Positions 47,933-59,240 of a stretch of DNA of 64,000 nucleotides are shown here, piece by piece. Origin of the DNA: Spizellomyces sp. 'palustris'. Its lineage: Eukaryota > Chytridiomycota > Chytridiomycetes > Spizellomycetales > Spizellomycetaceae. The notes under the pieces were generated by a model that worked only from the letters and a program-made list of their open reading frames with translations, had not been told where the DNA came from and made no database searches. Position 1 is the first letter of the stretch. Every line of letters starts with the position of its first letter. The position numbers and the translations under genes are program-made. The stretch is taken from NCBI GenBank assembly GCA_006535965.1, contig QEAR01000001.1, positions 908,741 to 972,740 on the forward strand. Direction: 5' to 3'.

Positions 47933-48004
47933 TGCAACCACCGGGATTCGAACCCGGGCCACCTGCTTGGAAGGCAGGTATGTTAACCACTGCACTATGG
48001 TTGC
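47933..48004 (-). tRNA. trnG(UCC): tRNA-Gly (anticodon TCC), copy 3
   Basis: The reverse complement is identical over 72 nt to the other two Gly genes. A T5 run about 20 nt downstream on the minus strand is a possible Pol III terminator. The 5' flank TCACAAGC is shared with copy 1. Confidence 0.97.
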
Positions 48005-48280
48005 TTGTGACTTTTGGCTTAACCCTTCTGTCCATCTCACATGCATTACTCGCATATATACATGACGCGCTTCGCTTCATCACATCTTGGTGGCCGTACC
48101 CGTACCTCGGAGGTCCAAATCATTATCTGCCATCCTGTAGTTGTAACGAGTGCCAAGACACGAGAAATATATATTCAAGAAGAAATGGCACGTATATCAA
48201 GCAAATAAAATAGGGTGGGGTATTTGGGACAATAAACAGATGAAAAGGGGGAGGGGAAATGTAATCTATAACTACAACCG

Positions 48281-49784
48281 TTACGCAGTGCTCTTGGAGG
48301 GGGGTATCGGCGCTGGTGAAGATTGAGGAGGGTTTGCTCGTGAAGACGTAGAGTCTACTACAAGACCCTTGCATTTTTGTACGACGTTATGTCGATTCAG
48401 AGCATCCATTCTGGAGAAGCGTTTACCGCAGAGTTCGCAAGCAAAGGGACGAATACCAAGATGTATCCTATTAGAAAGCATTTCCAAACCTTAGTGCATT
48501 ACAAAACAAACCAACGCCCGAAACTCATATTAAGCCTCACCTGGTATGTCTCTTTAAATCATGCTTTCTGCTGAATGTGGCGGGACACATTTCGCAATGG
48601 AAGGGTCTTGGTATCGGTGAGGCACTTTGAGTTCTAACGTTAGAGACACGTGGTATGGGCTGCTTTACAGTAAGGTTTTGCTGCTGTGGTATTGGGGAAA
48701 TTGTGTGCATGGGAGCGGTCGTGGCTGGTGAAAATGAAGGACTCATTGGTGCAGCTTGAGAAGATTGGGGGAAGACGAGTTCGGGTGAGTGAGATCCGGG
48801 AGGTGATGGAGGCAGCGTTGGGAAGGTGATAAATGCATCGGTGACACTGGGACCAGTCGGTGGAGAGAGGAGGGGAGAGGAGGGCGAAAGTCTACATGAC
48901 AAGGGAATTGTGCCCGAGCCCGTCAAGGAATCTGTGTCCGATGGGAGGATAGCAGGTTGGGAAAAGTCTTCTTTGAAGCGGTTCCACTCAAACATGTGAT
49001 CTGCGGGGGGCTTTCCGTTGGTGTCGGCGCCCGTTCGCTTCCCACTCTTGTCGATTTGTGCTGCAAGGGGTTCCGAGCTAGTCGATGACAGTGTTAGGGA
49101 CACGATGGACGGCGCTGGAGACGTTGGTTGAGATTGCTGCGCTTCAACCGTGAGTAAAGATCCTTGAACTGGAGAGTCATTGCCCATATTTGCTTCCATG
49201 TCTTGTCCTTCAGGGAGGTCGACAAGTTCTCCAAAGGTATCCTTGTCCAAACTCGTCGCTGCGTTATCTACAGTTCCTGTGTCAGCATACGCGTTTTGAG
49301 CAGGATGCACTTGTCCCAACCACCACCAGACGCCCGCGTCTGCAAGTGTGCCACGAGGCCCCATGTTCTCTTGCACCACAGGCCTGTGAGGTTTGAACGC
49401 GGCTGCGGTCTCAAACTCCAGGTCTGACAATTTGATGATGCCTCTCCAGGCGTCGCGATCTCCAATATCCTGACTACCCGCAGTTTGGCGATCAATTGAC
49501 GCGTCTTCTAGTCGATCCAATGCACCAAATAGCGGGCTTCCATCCTCGTCGTCGTCTACAACGTCTGAAGCTGTTGACGGGGAAGGCGGCACAGACCATG
49601 TAGCAGAGACATCATCGTCCGACAAGCAGCCCGAATTTGTGGTGGGAGAAGACGGCACGTTATGTTGATGCTCCAGCAACGAGGAAAAGTCCATTGCGTC
49701 CGACGAACAAAAGAAGTCGTCAGTTTGGGTGGACCTTGAGGACTCCCACAAAGAGGTAACTGGGGCAAACACTGCTGTTGCCAT
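48281..49784 (-). CDS. C2H2 zinc-finger transcription factor with C-terminal fingers
   Basis: Exons 49784-48541 and 48467-48281 (intron 48540-48468), 476 residues. The ATG at 49784 is the first in frame. Two adjacent fingers lie near 396-445, split by the intron: FHCEMCPATFSRKHDLKRHTR|IHLGIRPFACELCGKRFSRMDALNRH. The second ends in Cys (C2HC). This DLKRHxRxH - PFxC - FSRxDALxRH arrangement is common in fungal regulators of the Crz1/Msn2 type. The 390 residues in front are Ser/Pro/Asp-rich and disordered, likely an activation region. The targets are unknown. The upstream region is long and T/G-rich. Confidence 0.88.
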
Positions 49785-51237
49785 AATTGTTGGGTGCGTA
49801 GAAAATATTTCTACCACTTGACGAGTAAAAAGATGACGATCTGTCAGTCACGGATGTGCAAAAAGTGTGCGAGTGTTGAGGCGATTGTCTAGTCAAAGCG
49901 CGCGGATTGGCAAAGAGTCCAGACAAAAAAAAAAGCCCGTAGAAGAGGTCTTGGCGGAGTTTCTCTGAACCTAGCCCCTTGACTGTTAAAACGCGATAAA
50001 CGCACGTTCTCGGTAGAAATGTGGAGGGGGAGGATTTTGGGAACACGCGCGAGAAGGTTTTGAGGAAGGCGGTGAGAGCCGAAAATGTCTGTGATAATGA
50101 GTCTGATTGACGTGCGGCCACGCGCTTGGCGTATTGGGTGGGATGGGAAAATGTACCACGACCCACAAACGACGAAAATGGGGACCTTTTTCTTTGAACT
50201 TGGACCGCTGCTCGTGGACGGGGAATACTCTGCGGAGCAGGCCTCTACTTTGGCCGTATGTGTGTATTTACTTTGCCTATCGTTGGCAGGGGGGAACTGG
50301 AATCGCGATATGCACGAGGGTATCGTTGGATGGCTTTGATTGGCTGAGGAACGCGTATCCCCGTGAATCCCGCTGCTTTTAAACACGAAAAGCTTCCACC
50401 TTTCGGCAGCACGAGGGGGGCGGAAAGGGTTAAAGAGAAGGAAACGAGCGGAAGAGCACTGAATAGGTCAAAAGATTATGAAGACAAGATAGAACTGTAC
50501 AAAAAACCAAAGGAAAACACAATAAAAAAAACGGGAAATCAAAAACAAGTTCGAGTTGTCCACAAAGGTCACATTATTTGAATGATGCTTCCAAGTGACG
50601 TGAATGACGACCCCATATCTTTTGGACAAAGGCCGTTTATTAGCTGTTGGTGTTAGACCTCGAATGTAGGTTAGTAGTAGCGATATGGATTGGGGTGAGA
50701 ACGCCTCCCAAATTACGCCAAACGGAAACTCGAGAGAAGCAGACCGGGAATGCTCAGCCTCCATTGGCAAACCTCCCATTTTATAGCACACATGGCCAGT
50801 CTTTTGTGTTGCATTTTGGTGCGGTCCTCCATTTTAAACGTGCGGGTGGACGTCTGTTTGAGGCTCCTCCCCCCGGGCAAGTCAAACAGGATCTGAAACA
50901 CTTTGCCTGCTCCGTGAAAGGGGCACAAGTATGGCGTCTGCCGAAATCCTAATGACACATTGTCGCTGCCCTCATTCCCAACTTGGCACTGAACAACTGA
51001 CGGATCAGGACAGTTTTAGAGGGGGTGGGAAAGCTGTCAAACAGACGTAAATCCACAACAACCATTTGATCACGAAAAGCCACGGATCAAACCCACAGTC
51101 CCACACGTTATCCCTGCACATTTTACGGGTCTTTGATACCGATAAGGCAAAGGTTGCTGGCCTTATACTGCCATGATTTACCGGAATTTCTCCCATTATT
51201 GGCTACATTCTGAAGAATCATCTCGAAATACTACATC
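49785..51237. other. intergenic region upstream of the C2H2 factor
   Basis: About 1.45 kb with no supported gene. The frames seen here (up to 165 codons on the minus strand, 49889-50386) overlap one another and lack any known motif. It is probably leader and promoter of the factor. Confidence 0.4.
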
Positions 51238-51309
51238 TCCGCATTGGTCCAGTGGTTAGGATTCCGCGCTCTCACCGCGGCGGCCGGGGTTCGATTCCCC
51301 GATGCGGAA
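51238..51309 (+). tRNA. trnE(CUC): tRNA-Glu (anticodon CTC), second copy
   Basis: Identical over 72 nt to the gene at 26459-26530; stems, anticodon CTC and discriminator A are all preserved. A T5 run at about 51326 is a likely Pol III terminator. Confidence 0.97.
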
Positions 51310-51608
51310 CTCTTTGGAGAGGCTTCTTTTTGGATGTGCGTCCGCCAGCGCGGGTCCGAGGACTCAAAATTATGATCCAGCATATTCTCAATTGTTTTAT
51401 AATAACACTACTGTACAGTCCCACTTATGCCCTTTTCCCATATGTTTGTTGTTTACACTAAAATATTTTACAAATGTGCTACTATCAACGGAATACTATA
51501 TACTATACGCCAAGAAAATACGATACTATATACCAAGAAAGGGGAATAGATACAAGTAAAAAAGAAAAAAGTACCAACTGAGCGGCTAGATACAAAACTC
51601 TTATGCCG
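51310..51608. other. intergenic region
   Basis: AT-rich, between the tRNA and the stop codon of the giant protein. It contains short ATACTATATAC direct repeats (about 51490-51530). No gene was seen. Confidence 0.35.
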
Positions 51609-54600
51609 TTAAGCAGACGGTGAAAGTTGTTCGTGCACTACGTCCGCGAATCCGAAAAGATCGCGGACGTTTTTGGACGCGGCGATGGCATCCAGAGTTT
51701 CTTTGGTCCATTTGTAGGACGAAAGAAGATTTTCGAGGTCTGGGTCGTTGACCTTGAGAGTGTCGACAGTGTCGCGCTTCTTGTTTTTCTTTCCTCCTCC
51801 CAACAGGGCAGCAAGGTCTAACGGAACCTAAACAAAACATGAAATAGGGAGATATTTAGCCATTGAGAGGATGGACTCCGAAACAGTTCAATATGAAAGA
51901 CTAACCTTTTGGCCAGTAAAGCTCTGCGAAATCCAAGTTATATCTCCTTGCTTCCCCACAAGCTTCACATTGGTTCCAGCAATCTGCCCACCAGCCAGCA
52001 GTTGAGGCAATCCGGTCAAACCTCCAAGTAAACTCAGCTTGAAATCTGCTTTAACCGAATTGCCACCTTCTGACAACGTAATATAATTTGTGCTGATTGT
52101 GGTAGCTTTTGACGTTCCCAGGAGACCATCGAGAGCCAAGGTTCCGACGTCGAATTTCACTGGCAAGGGGATGTTGAACGCAAAAGTTGCGGATGGCGGG
52201 ATCAGATTCAGGTTTGGGGTTAAGAGACCTTGACCAGCGATCGTAACAGGTGCTTTAAGGCCGGAAAGAAGCGTTAAGGGTGTGGCAGGTTGACCTAGCG
52301 TGATAGAGCTGACAGTAAGGATGTTGTTCTTTGCGGCCAGAAAGTCGGATACAAGCTGGAAGAAACATGGCATGAATAACAATACTCAGTGCTGTACATT
52401 AAACCGATATTACGCATACCTTTGGGTAGATGTCAGGTTTTACCGCAAGCTTCAAATCTAGGGCAATGTTCCCGTCCTGCCCAGGTGCGAGACGGATGTT
52501 CTTCACGCCAACATCACAGAATCTGTTGCCGCCCATATCAATCGTAGCAGCCAGGTCCCCAATATCTACGGTCAAAGGCATGTTTGCGGTCTGCAAGGCA
52601 ACGTTGCCCTGGACACCTGTTGGCACCATGGCAAGCGCGACCGACGCTCCCATAGGTAGGCTCGTAGGTGCGGTACTTTGTGGGGTGGCAGGAATCAGAG
52701 ACGTCAACTGCGATACGGGCAAGGACATCACCACTTGGCTCAAGAGTGGATTGGGTTGTCCACCCTCACCACCGAAAGTGATGCCAGAGACCTTTACGTT
52801 GGTATTACCACCAGTAGCATTTGAATTGCTCAAAATGCTGGCTATCACAGGATTCAGTACCGCAGCGACCTTATCCTGCGTCGCCTGACCTTGTTCCAAT
52901 TTGAGGTCTATGGACGTGCTTGCGCTCCCGGATCGATCCAATTGGGTCTTTCCAATGCCCACGGTGGAAACAAGTGTGTCGTCCAATGAAACCTGTGCAG
53001 AAGCAAATCCTAGCAAGGCACTCAACGGTTGCGGAGGGATAGAGGCCTTTGCAGAAGCCTGGAAGCCAGTTGCACTTGTGGCGACATTCGCATCATTCAA
53101 CTTTGGGAGAGGTAACGATCCTGGTGCATTGCTAGACATGATGCCCTTGATGGTCGAGGCGATCATTTCCGGAGGGACAGGCATCGAAAAATCAATCTGA
53201 CTCAAAATGTCGAAAGGCTTGTCCTTTGAAGCGCCAAACAAGATCTTGTTTGCGCCGACAGTAAAGCCTTGATTGACCTGCCCACCTGATGCCAATATGG
53301 GATTCGCCAATCTTCCAATCACGGCAGGGAGATTGTTATCCATGGGCAGCATCTGAAGATTCACAGGAACGTTCACAACGTTTCCGTCTCCAACATTGAT
53401 CTTTCCAGTGGAGAATGTTGCAAGTTTTGTGTTTTCCAGTGCGAGATCAGCTGCAGCGAAACCAAGGTCTACTTTGATCGGGACACGTACTTGACCCAAA
53501 GATGCTTGGGCCGTGGCTGCGAACCCGTCCGCTGTCGTACTGACATCCAGACCAAGAATCTTTGGTGATAATCCGCTGAGATCGAACTTTGGTGTAATAT
53601 TGGTGGCGGCTGTTTGCCCAGCAGGCAACGGAAGAACGGCATCAAGCTGACCGAGGAAATCGAATGCCTTCTCTTTAGAGTCACCAAACAGAATATTGGA
53701 CACGCGAACAGAAGATGCTTGCTTTGCCAAAAAATTCTTGAAGAGAGTCGCAACGCTTTGCGCAACCCCTTGACCTTGCCCGAGTGCAGCATCAAGTGCG
53801 AGATTGAAGGGCCCCGAGCCTTTTGTCAACTTGGTGTCGCTAAGCGTGAATTGTGCGATCTTTTCACCCGCCTCCGTGCTCATCCCCACCGACAGAAAGC
53901 CAAACTTGACCGAAACTGGAAACGGATTGACAATTCCTGCCTGTGCACCTAGAGCAACGCCCTCCTGTGTGGTGGTAAACTGCAGTCCGTCTACACTTTG
54001 TACAGCGAAATCACCGTTGGTGGGGATTGCAATCGGCAGCCCGGTCGATCCTGCCTGCGTGATGGATCCAAGAGGAATTTCGAACGGAATGGTGACTTTT
54101 GAGAAGGCAGTGACAGGGGTTGATGGGTTGGACCCGAACGTGAATCCCCCAAGATTTACACTAGCTTGTCCACCGGTTTTGATTGCATTGAAGAGTTTGC
54201 CAATCTCGGAGACCAGTGCGGGGTCACGTCCAAGCTTGAGATCAATAGAAGGGGACACGTCCGTTTGGCCCTGCGATAGGGCGACATTGGACACTGCGAT
54301 CGTTGTCAACTTTGACTGGGCGAGGGAAACATCTGTAGAGATGTGTCCCAGGTTAACTGACACCGGTAGAATGTTGTTGACGCCGACCGCGATACCAAAG
54401 GTCATGCCGTCTGGCGTGCTGGAAATATCAGCGCTTCGCAAGGCCGGTGAAAAGGATGCGATGGAGATGTTTTGAATGGCAGGGAAGAGTTTTGTAATAT
54501 CGGATGCACTCTGCGTGAACGGACCGCCAGATAACAGGTCACCAAGGGGGACTCCCGCTACTATACCTTTCAGCGTAGGTACAGCCTGCTCCTCGGAAAC

Positions 54601-57600
54601 TCCAAATGAAACTCCCGTCACCTTCACTCCAGGTAATTGCCCCTTGTTCATAATACCAGACACCAATTGAGATACTCGATCCTGTACATTCGCGTCCGTC
54701 CCGAATGCGGTATCCACAACCAACTGCATGGAATTCTGTCCGTTCGTAAGGTTTAGGCCCTTCAGAGACGCCGTAACAAATTGCGTGTCGTCAAGGAGGA
54801 GCGAAACAGACGCAAATGGCACTGAGATGGATACCGGAAGAGGATTGTTAACCTGCACAGAGGGTGCAATTGATACCCCATTTTGGAGACTGTTTAGGCT
54901 CAACGCAGTAAGCTCTGGAGCCAAAGTCGCTGCATCCAGTGTTACATTCGGGAACAATGTTTGCAAGGCCAATGATGAGCCATTCCCTTGGGTGTTGACA
55001 GATGGCACAGGAAGGTTTACTCTCAATGCGCTGAATACACCATTGGCTGTTTGCTCGCTGGTGCCAAACCGTACGCCCGACACAACTACCTTTGCGTCTG
55101 AGCCACTCAACACCTGACTTGCTAGAGATCCTACACTGGCAACTGCTGCGTCTTCCTTGTTAAATCGCGTCTGCACATCAAGGGTCAATTCATTTTGTCC
55201 GGGGTTGAACCGCAGTCCTTGTACTGCCAGAGTTGCAATTCTTGCGTTTTCTGTCGACACATCAATGCCAATGAATGGCATGGATACCGATATTGGTGCT
55301 GGGATTGTCAATGAAGCGGCAGCTGCCACCCCGAGCCCGTCAGGTTGCGTCGTGATTGAAGCGGATTTAAGAGACGGGTTCAGGCTCTGGATGTTGATGT
55401 TCGGGGAAGGAAAGATGGAGGGAAGGTTCATCCCAGACGGTGTCGTGGCAGATTTGAGCAGGTCAATAGGAATGGGGAGGTTGAGCTTGTTGAAGAGGTT
55501 GATGCTGTCTGTTTCAGACGCTCCAAATTGGATGCCTTGCAGAACAAGACGGGATGGCGTACTTCCTTGCGATGATGTCGCATACAATTCGTTGAGGATA
55601 GACGTCAACTTTGTGCCCGTTTCCGTATCGTTTGTCAGGGTTCCTTTGACACCAATATTCAAATCCTGCGATCCCTAATATTACACGAAACCAATGGATA
55701 TCAACATGTTGGTCATGTAATCGTCAGCACGTAAATAAGCGCACCTGTCCAATGACCACCCCGTCCACTCTAACCCCGGCCAAATCTTTGTCATCTACGC
55801 CGAGCTTTAAATTCGCAAATGGAATGCTCAGGCGAATGGGAAGTGTCTGGTCAAGTTGGGCACTCAGGCCCACATCGAAGCCTGTCTCAGTGATCGAGAG
55901 GGAAGCACTGCGCAGAGCAAAGGAGGAGATGATTGGCTTGGTTGCTGTTGCACTTGTGGAGGTTGCTGGGCTGCTGGATGCAGAGAGTAACAGGGAAGGG
56001 TCGAGCGGAACAGTGACAGAGATAAGGCTCGCCAAGCTGGTTGATATGACGGATTAAAGGCTGGAAATTAAACATGAACAACGTAGATTTGTCGTGCATA
56101 CCTGTTTACCGACGCCACCTGACCAGGCTGAGATGATTCCCCAATATTCAGTCCACCAACCCGGATGCTGCCTGCCCCTCCTCCGACGACATTCTTTGCG
56201 AGCCCGGCAACGGCCAGTTGGGCTGCGTCTGTGCCTTCAAAGGCGACGCTTACGCCTAATTGTAGGTTTTGACTCTGTCCGTTGACTTCGATTGCGGGTA
56301 GGTTAAATGAGAGCAGCTGGGTGTTGTCTGCTGTGGTTAGACGGCCCGTGATGGGTTCGATGGAGATCTTTGCCGGGAATGGGGACTTGATGGTGACGTC
56401 TGGTGTGATGGTCAAGGTGTTATTCCGTCCTGTCAGAACAGAGAGATTGTTGATTTTGAGGATATCCGAGAAAGAGCTTGAAGCGCTTCTGTGAGAGAAA
56501 TGGTAAAAACAAAAACATTATTAGCAATGATCTAAAGGAAGTTGATGGGAGATTGTGGATCACTTACGCCCCAGTCCCAAATCCGCTGATGGTCATCAAC
56601 CCATTCTGCAGTGTCCCCAAATCTCTTTCGAAATTCACGCCTTCCAGAACCTTATTCAACCAGTCCACATTCTGTCCTCTCGAATCTCTGATCGTTACAT
56701 TTTTGACACCTGCGGTCACACCCTGCACACGTCCATCTACCAAGCGCTTAACGACATCCTGAAGTACGGCGGGATCCGCTGACTGCAAAGGGTTGATATC
56801 AAGATTGATTCCAAAGGTGGACGACAAAGTTAGATTCGAAAGGCTGACTTGGGCAACCGGAATGGTGGAGAGCGTTGTTGTTGCCGAAAGGGAACCGAGG
56901 GAAAGATTTATGGGCTGGGCACCCGAGAATGAGCCGGTTGCGGTGGTGGAGATGACACGGGAATTGATGCGGACTGCCAAGCCAGTAAGGGTGATAGCCA
57001 TTGAGGGGGGTGCACCGCTCTCTTGACGCTTGTGGAGACGCGGGGGCAAAGTAGGTGTTCCCAGTGTTGTGCTATTCATTCCTGGTATTCCTGATGTGGT
57101 AGAGTTACCGAGCATTCCATCTAGTACCACGCGAAAACACTAATGAGTAATGGAGCAAGGATTGCCTGCAGAGACCGAAACAGGATTGTTCTACCCACCA
57201 ACAATTTTGGCCACTTGCACCAGATCAACAACCTGCGACCTCTACGTGAACGAAAGAGGGGGATTGAGGATACAAATGACTGAACCAAGCGTGCACCAAG
57301 GAACGTACCTCCAGATCAATATTTTTAAAAATGATCCCCATCAAATTTATGGACGCAGTCCCAGTGATTTTGAAAGTCTTTTCCATCTTCATTCCAACAG
57401 TTCCATTCTGCGTTACCGTCAAGACCGTACTGACCAGGGTCTTTGTGGTTTCTGGGTCTGGAAAATTGATAGTAAGAGTGTCCTGACAATACATTTACGA
57501 ACTATCAGCAAACGTGAGCGTTCTGACGCTTCTCGAAACAATGAGGACAAACCTGGTCAAAACGCAAATCGCTCTTTCCATTAATGTTCACTGGATTTGA

Positions 57601-58105
57601 ATACGCAACTTCGACGACCGATTTTCCGCCCTCATCGCTTACACGAAACACGGCTGGCTCGACACCACCAAAAAGTATCGGTGATGGAAGTTTGGAATTC
57701 AAAAGCACACCGGCTACTTTGAGATCTAGCCCTTGATTTGTAAATTGTTTGAGTGCGAGGGTTTCGATAGCGGGGGATTTGTTGCCAGCTTCTAGGGGCG
57801 TTGTTGCAAAGGTGCGCTTGATGATAGCAGGGACAATCACCTGAATAATGTGTTCGATGTTTCAAGCAATTGTTGAAGACGAGGGATTTACAGTTACCAA
57901 TGTAAGAGTTACTTACAAAATACCCTAAAGGAAGAAGGATCGCTGCCAATACCAGTTGGCTCACCACGATCCACATCAAGATATATTGGCATTTTGTTAA
58001 CCTATTGCCGCAATATCGTCGGGGTTTCGTAGGTTTTCCATCCTTGTCGGTGGATGGTTGTTGTTGTTCGGGGTCGAACTTTAAGCTCAGACGATGTTGG
58101 TCCAT
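51609..58105 (-). CDS. giant membrane-anchored DUF3712 / LEA-2-like repeat protein
   Basis: Nine exons: 58105-57917, 57840-57553, 57482-57309, 57139-56568, 56488-56102, 56036-55745, 55674-52420, 52355-51906 and 51827-51609, giving 1941 residues with phase correct throughout. The basic N-terminal tail (KPRRYCGNRLTKC) precedes a single span at about 41-63, after which the bulk lies on the far side of the membrane (type II). The rest is a chain of beta-rich units of about 130-140 residues. Each has a block like NPLPVSISVPF, then xxTxxVxxLxLxxGQN, and a conserved GVxFGxSxE turn. At least seven are encoded in exon 7 alone, and about ten or more in all. This is the DUF3712 family of fungal vacuolar or endomembrane proteins, to which yeast Tag1 is related; LEA-2-type folds are proposed to hold lipids. 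The C-terminal 73 residues are different: basic and helical. Confidence 0.88.
52420..55674 (-). repeat. tandem protein repeats (at least seven LEA-2-like units) within one exon
   Basis: Exon 7 encodes residues 635-1719. Blocks recur about every 140 residues: IPAPISVSMPFIGIDV, NNPLPVSISVPFASVSL, NNILPVSVNLGHISTDV, NPFPVSVKFGFLSVGM, VRVPIKVDLGFAAADL, QPLSALLGFASAQVSL and MPLTVDIGDLAATIDM. DNA-level identity is low, so the duplication is old. Confidence 0.8.
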
Positions 58106-59240
58106 ATTGAATGTAATGTAGTTATGTATTCTGCAAGTACAGTATCGATAGAGTCGGGTATGGTAATGTAAAAAAATAAAAAAACTTGTTCACACTATCC
58201 CAACCCTTTATGACACCGGCATCTTTTTTCGGAGAGAACTATGATACAGTAATTTTACAGGGAAGAACGACGTACAGGGGATCTTGACCTTGTCACCTCT
58301 ACAAGTATTTCCTCCTACCATCTGCTGCCCACCTGCAACCCATCTGTTGTCATAGTCTACATCGACTCATCGACAAAATAACTCAAAATTCCCCAACCTC
58401 ATAAGATGAAACTGTGCCGTACCCCTGGTGACTGGTTCCAGCCGGTGGGGATGCATTGGCTCGCCACCCTACAATGTTGATATTTACAGTGAATGATGCT
58501 GTTATGCCCACAATCGGTGAGCAATAAACGTCGAGGAAGTGCGATGCCAACAGATCTGAAAACGGAGTGCTAGCATGGTCACTACAGACGATTTCTCACC
58601 TTTAGTCTTGTACAAAAAGCTATTTCTCATAACCGTCTCTGAAGCCACCTTGGCTTGAACCACTTTGAGGATTGTGATGAAACGTCTCCGACCTCCGAGC
58701 TACCGAAAAATGTTGTTTGTTCCAAAATTCCGTAGACAGAAATTTTCTTCCTCACGTGCGTGACCGCCCTTTTTAACGATGGCTTTCTTGAGTAACTGTT
58801 TTTTGTGATTGACTGCAACGTTTGAAGTCGACAGGACGATAAAGATGGCCATGCTATACTCGGAAATTAAAAAAGTCAAAAAGGTTAATAACACCGAAAT
58901 GGCTACTGCAATCGTCAAATTTCATAGCGAGAGCAAGCCAAGCCGGAGCTTAGCTCATTGTAGCCGTTATGAGGAGCCATGCCGTTCTCGGAGGTGGTCA
59001 CCCGAGTAAAGCATCATGCAAAGATGAAGATAACCTTAAAAGTTTTGATCTACTGATCAACGACTGTATGGCTGATGGAAACAACACGAGCATACCAAAA
59101 ACTCCAGACCATGAAACTGCCACACAATTAAGATCCGAAAGAAATATAATCAATATAAGACAATGAAGAAAACAGGCATGATGCTAAAACTACGACCATA
59201 TATGCACATCAACACTACAAGTCAGCGAATACAACTTCAT
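58106..59240. other. intergenic region
   Basis: About 1.1 kb between two genes on the same strand. A-rich stretches near 58170. Small frames up to 73 codons have no support. Confidence 0.4.

Noticed and set aside
49889-50386. 165-codon frame on the minus strand upstream of the C2H2 factor
   Set aside because: It overlaps another frame of similar length, has no motif, and lies in the probable leader of the factor.
53804-54475. 223-codon open frame on the plus strand
   Set aside because: It lies antisense to the large exon of the DUF3712-like gene, has no motif, and is explained by the composition of that exon.
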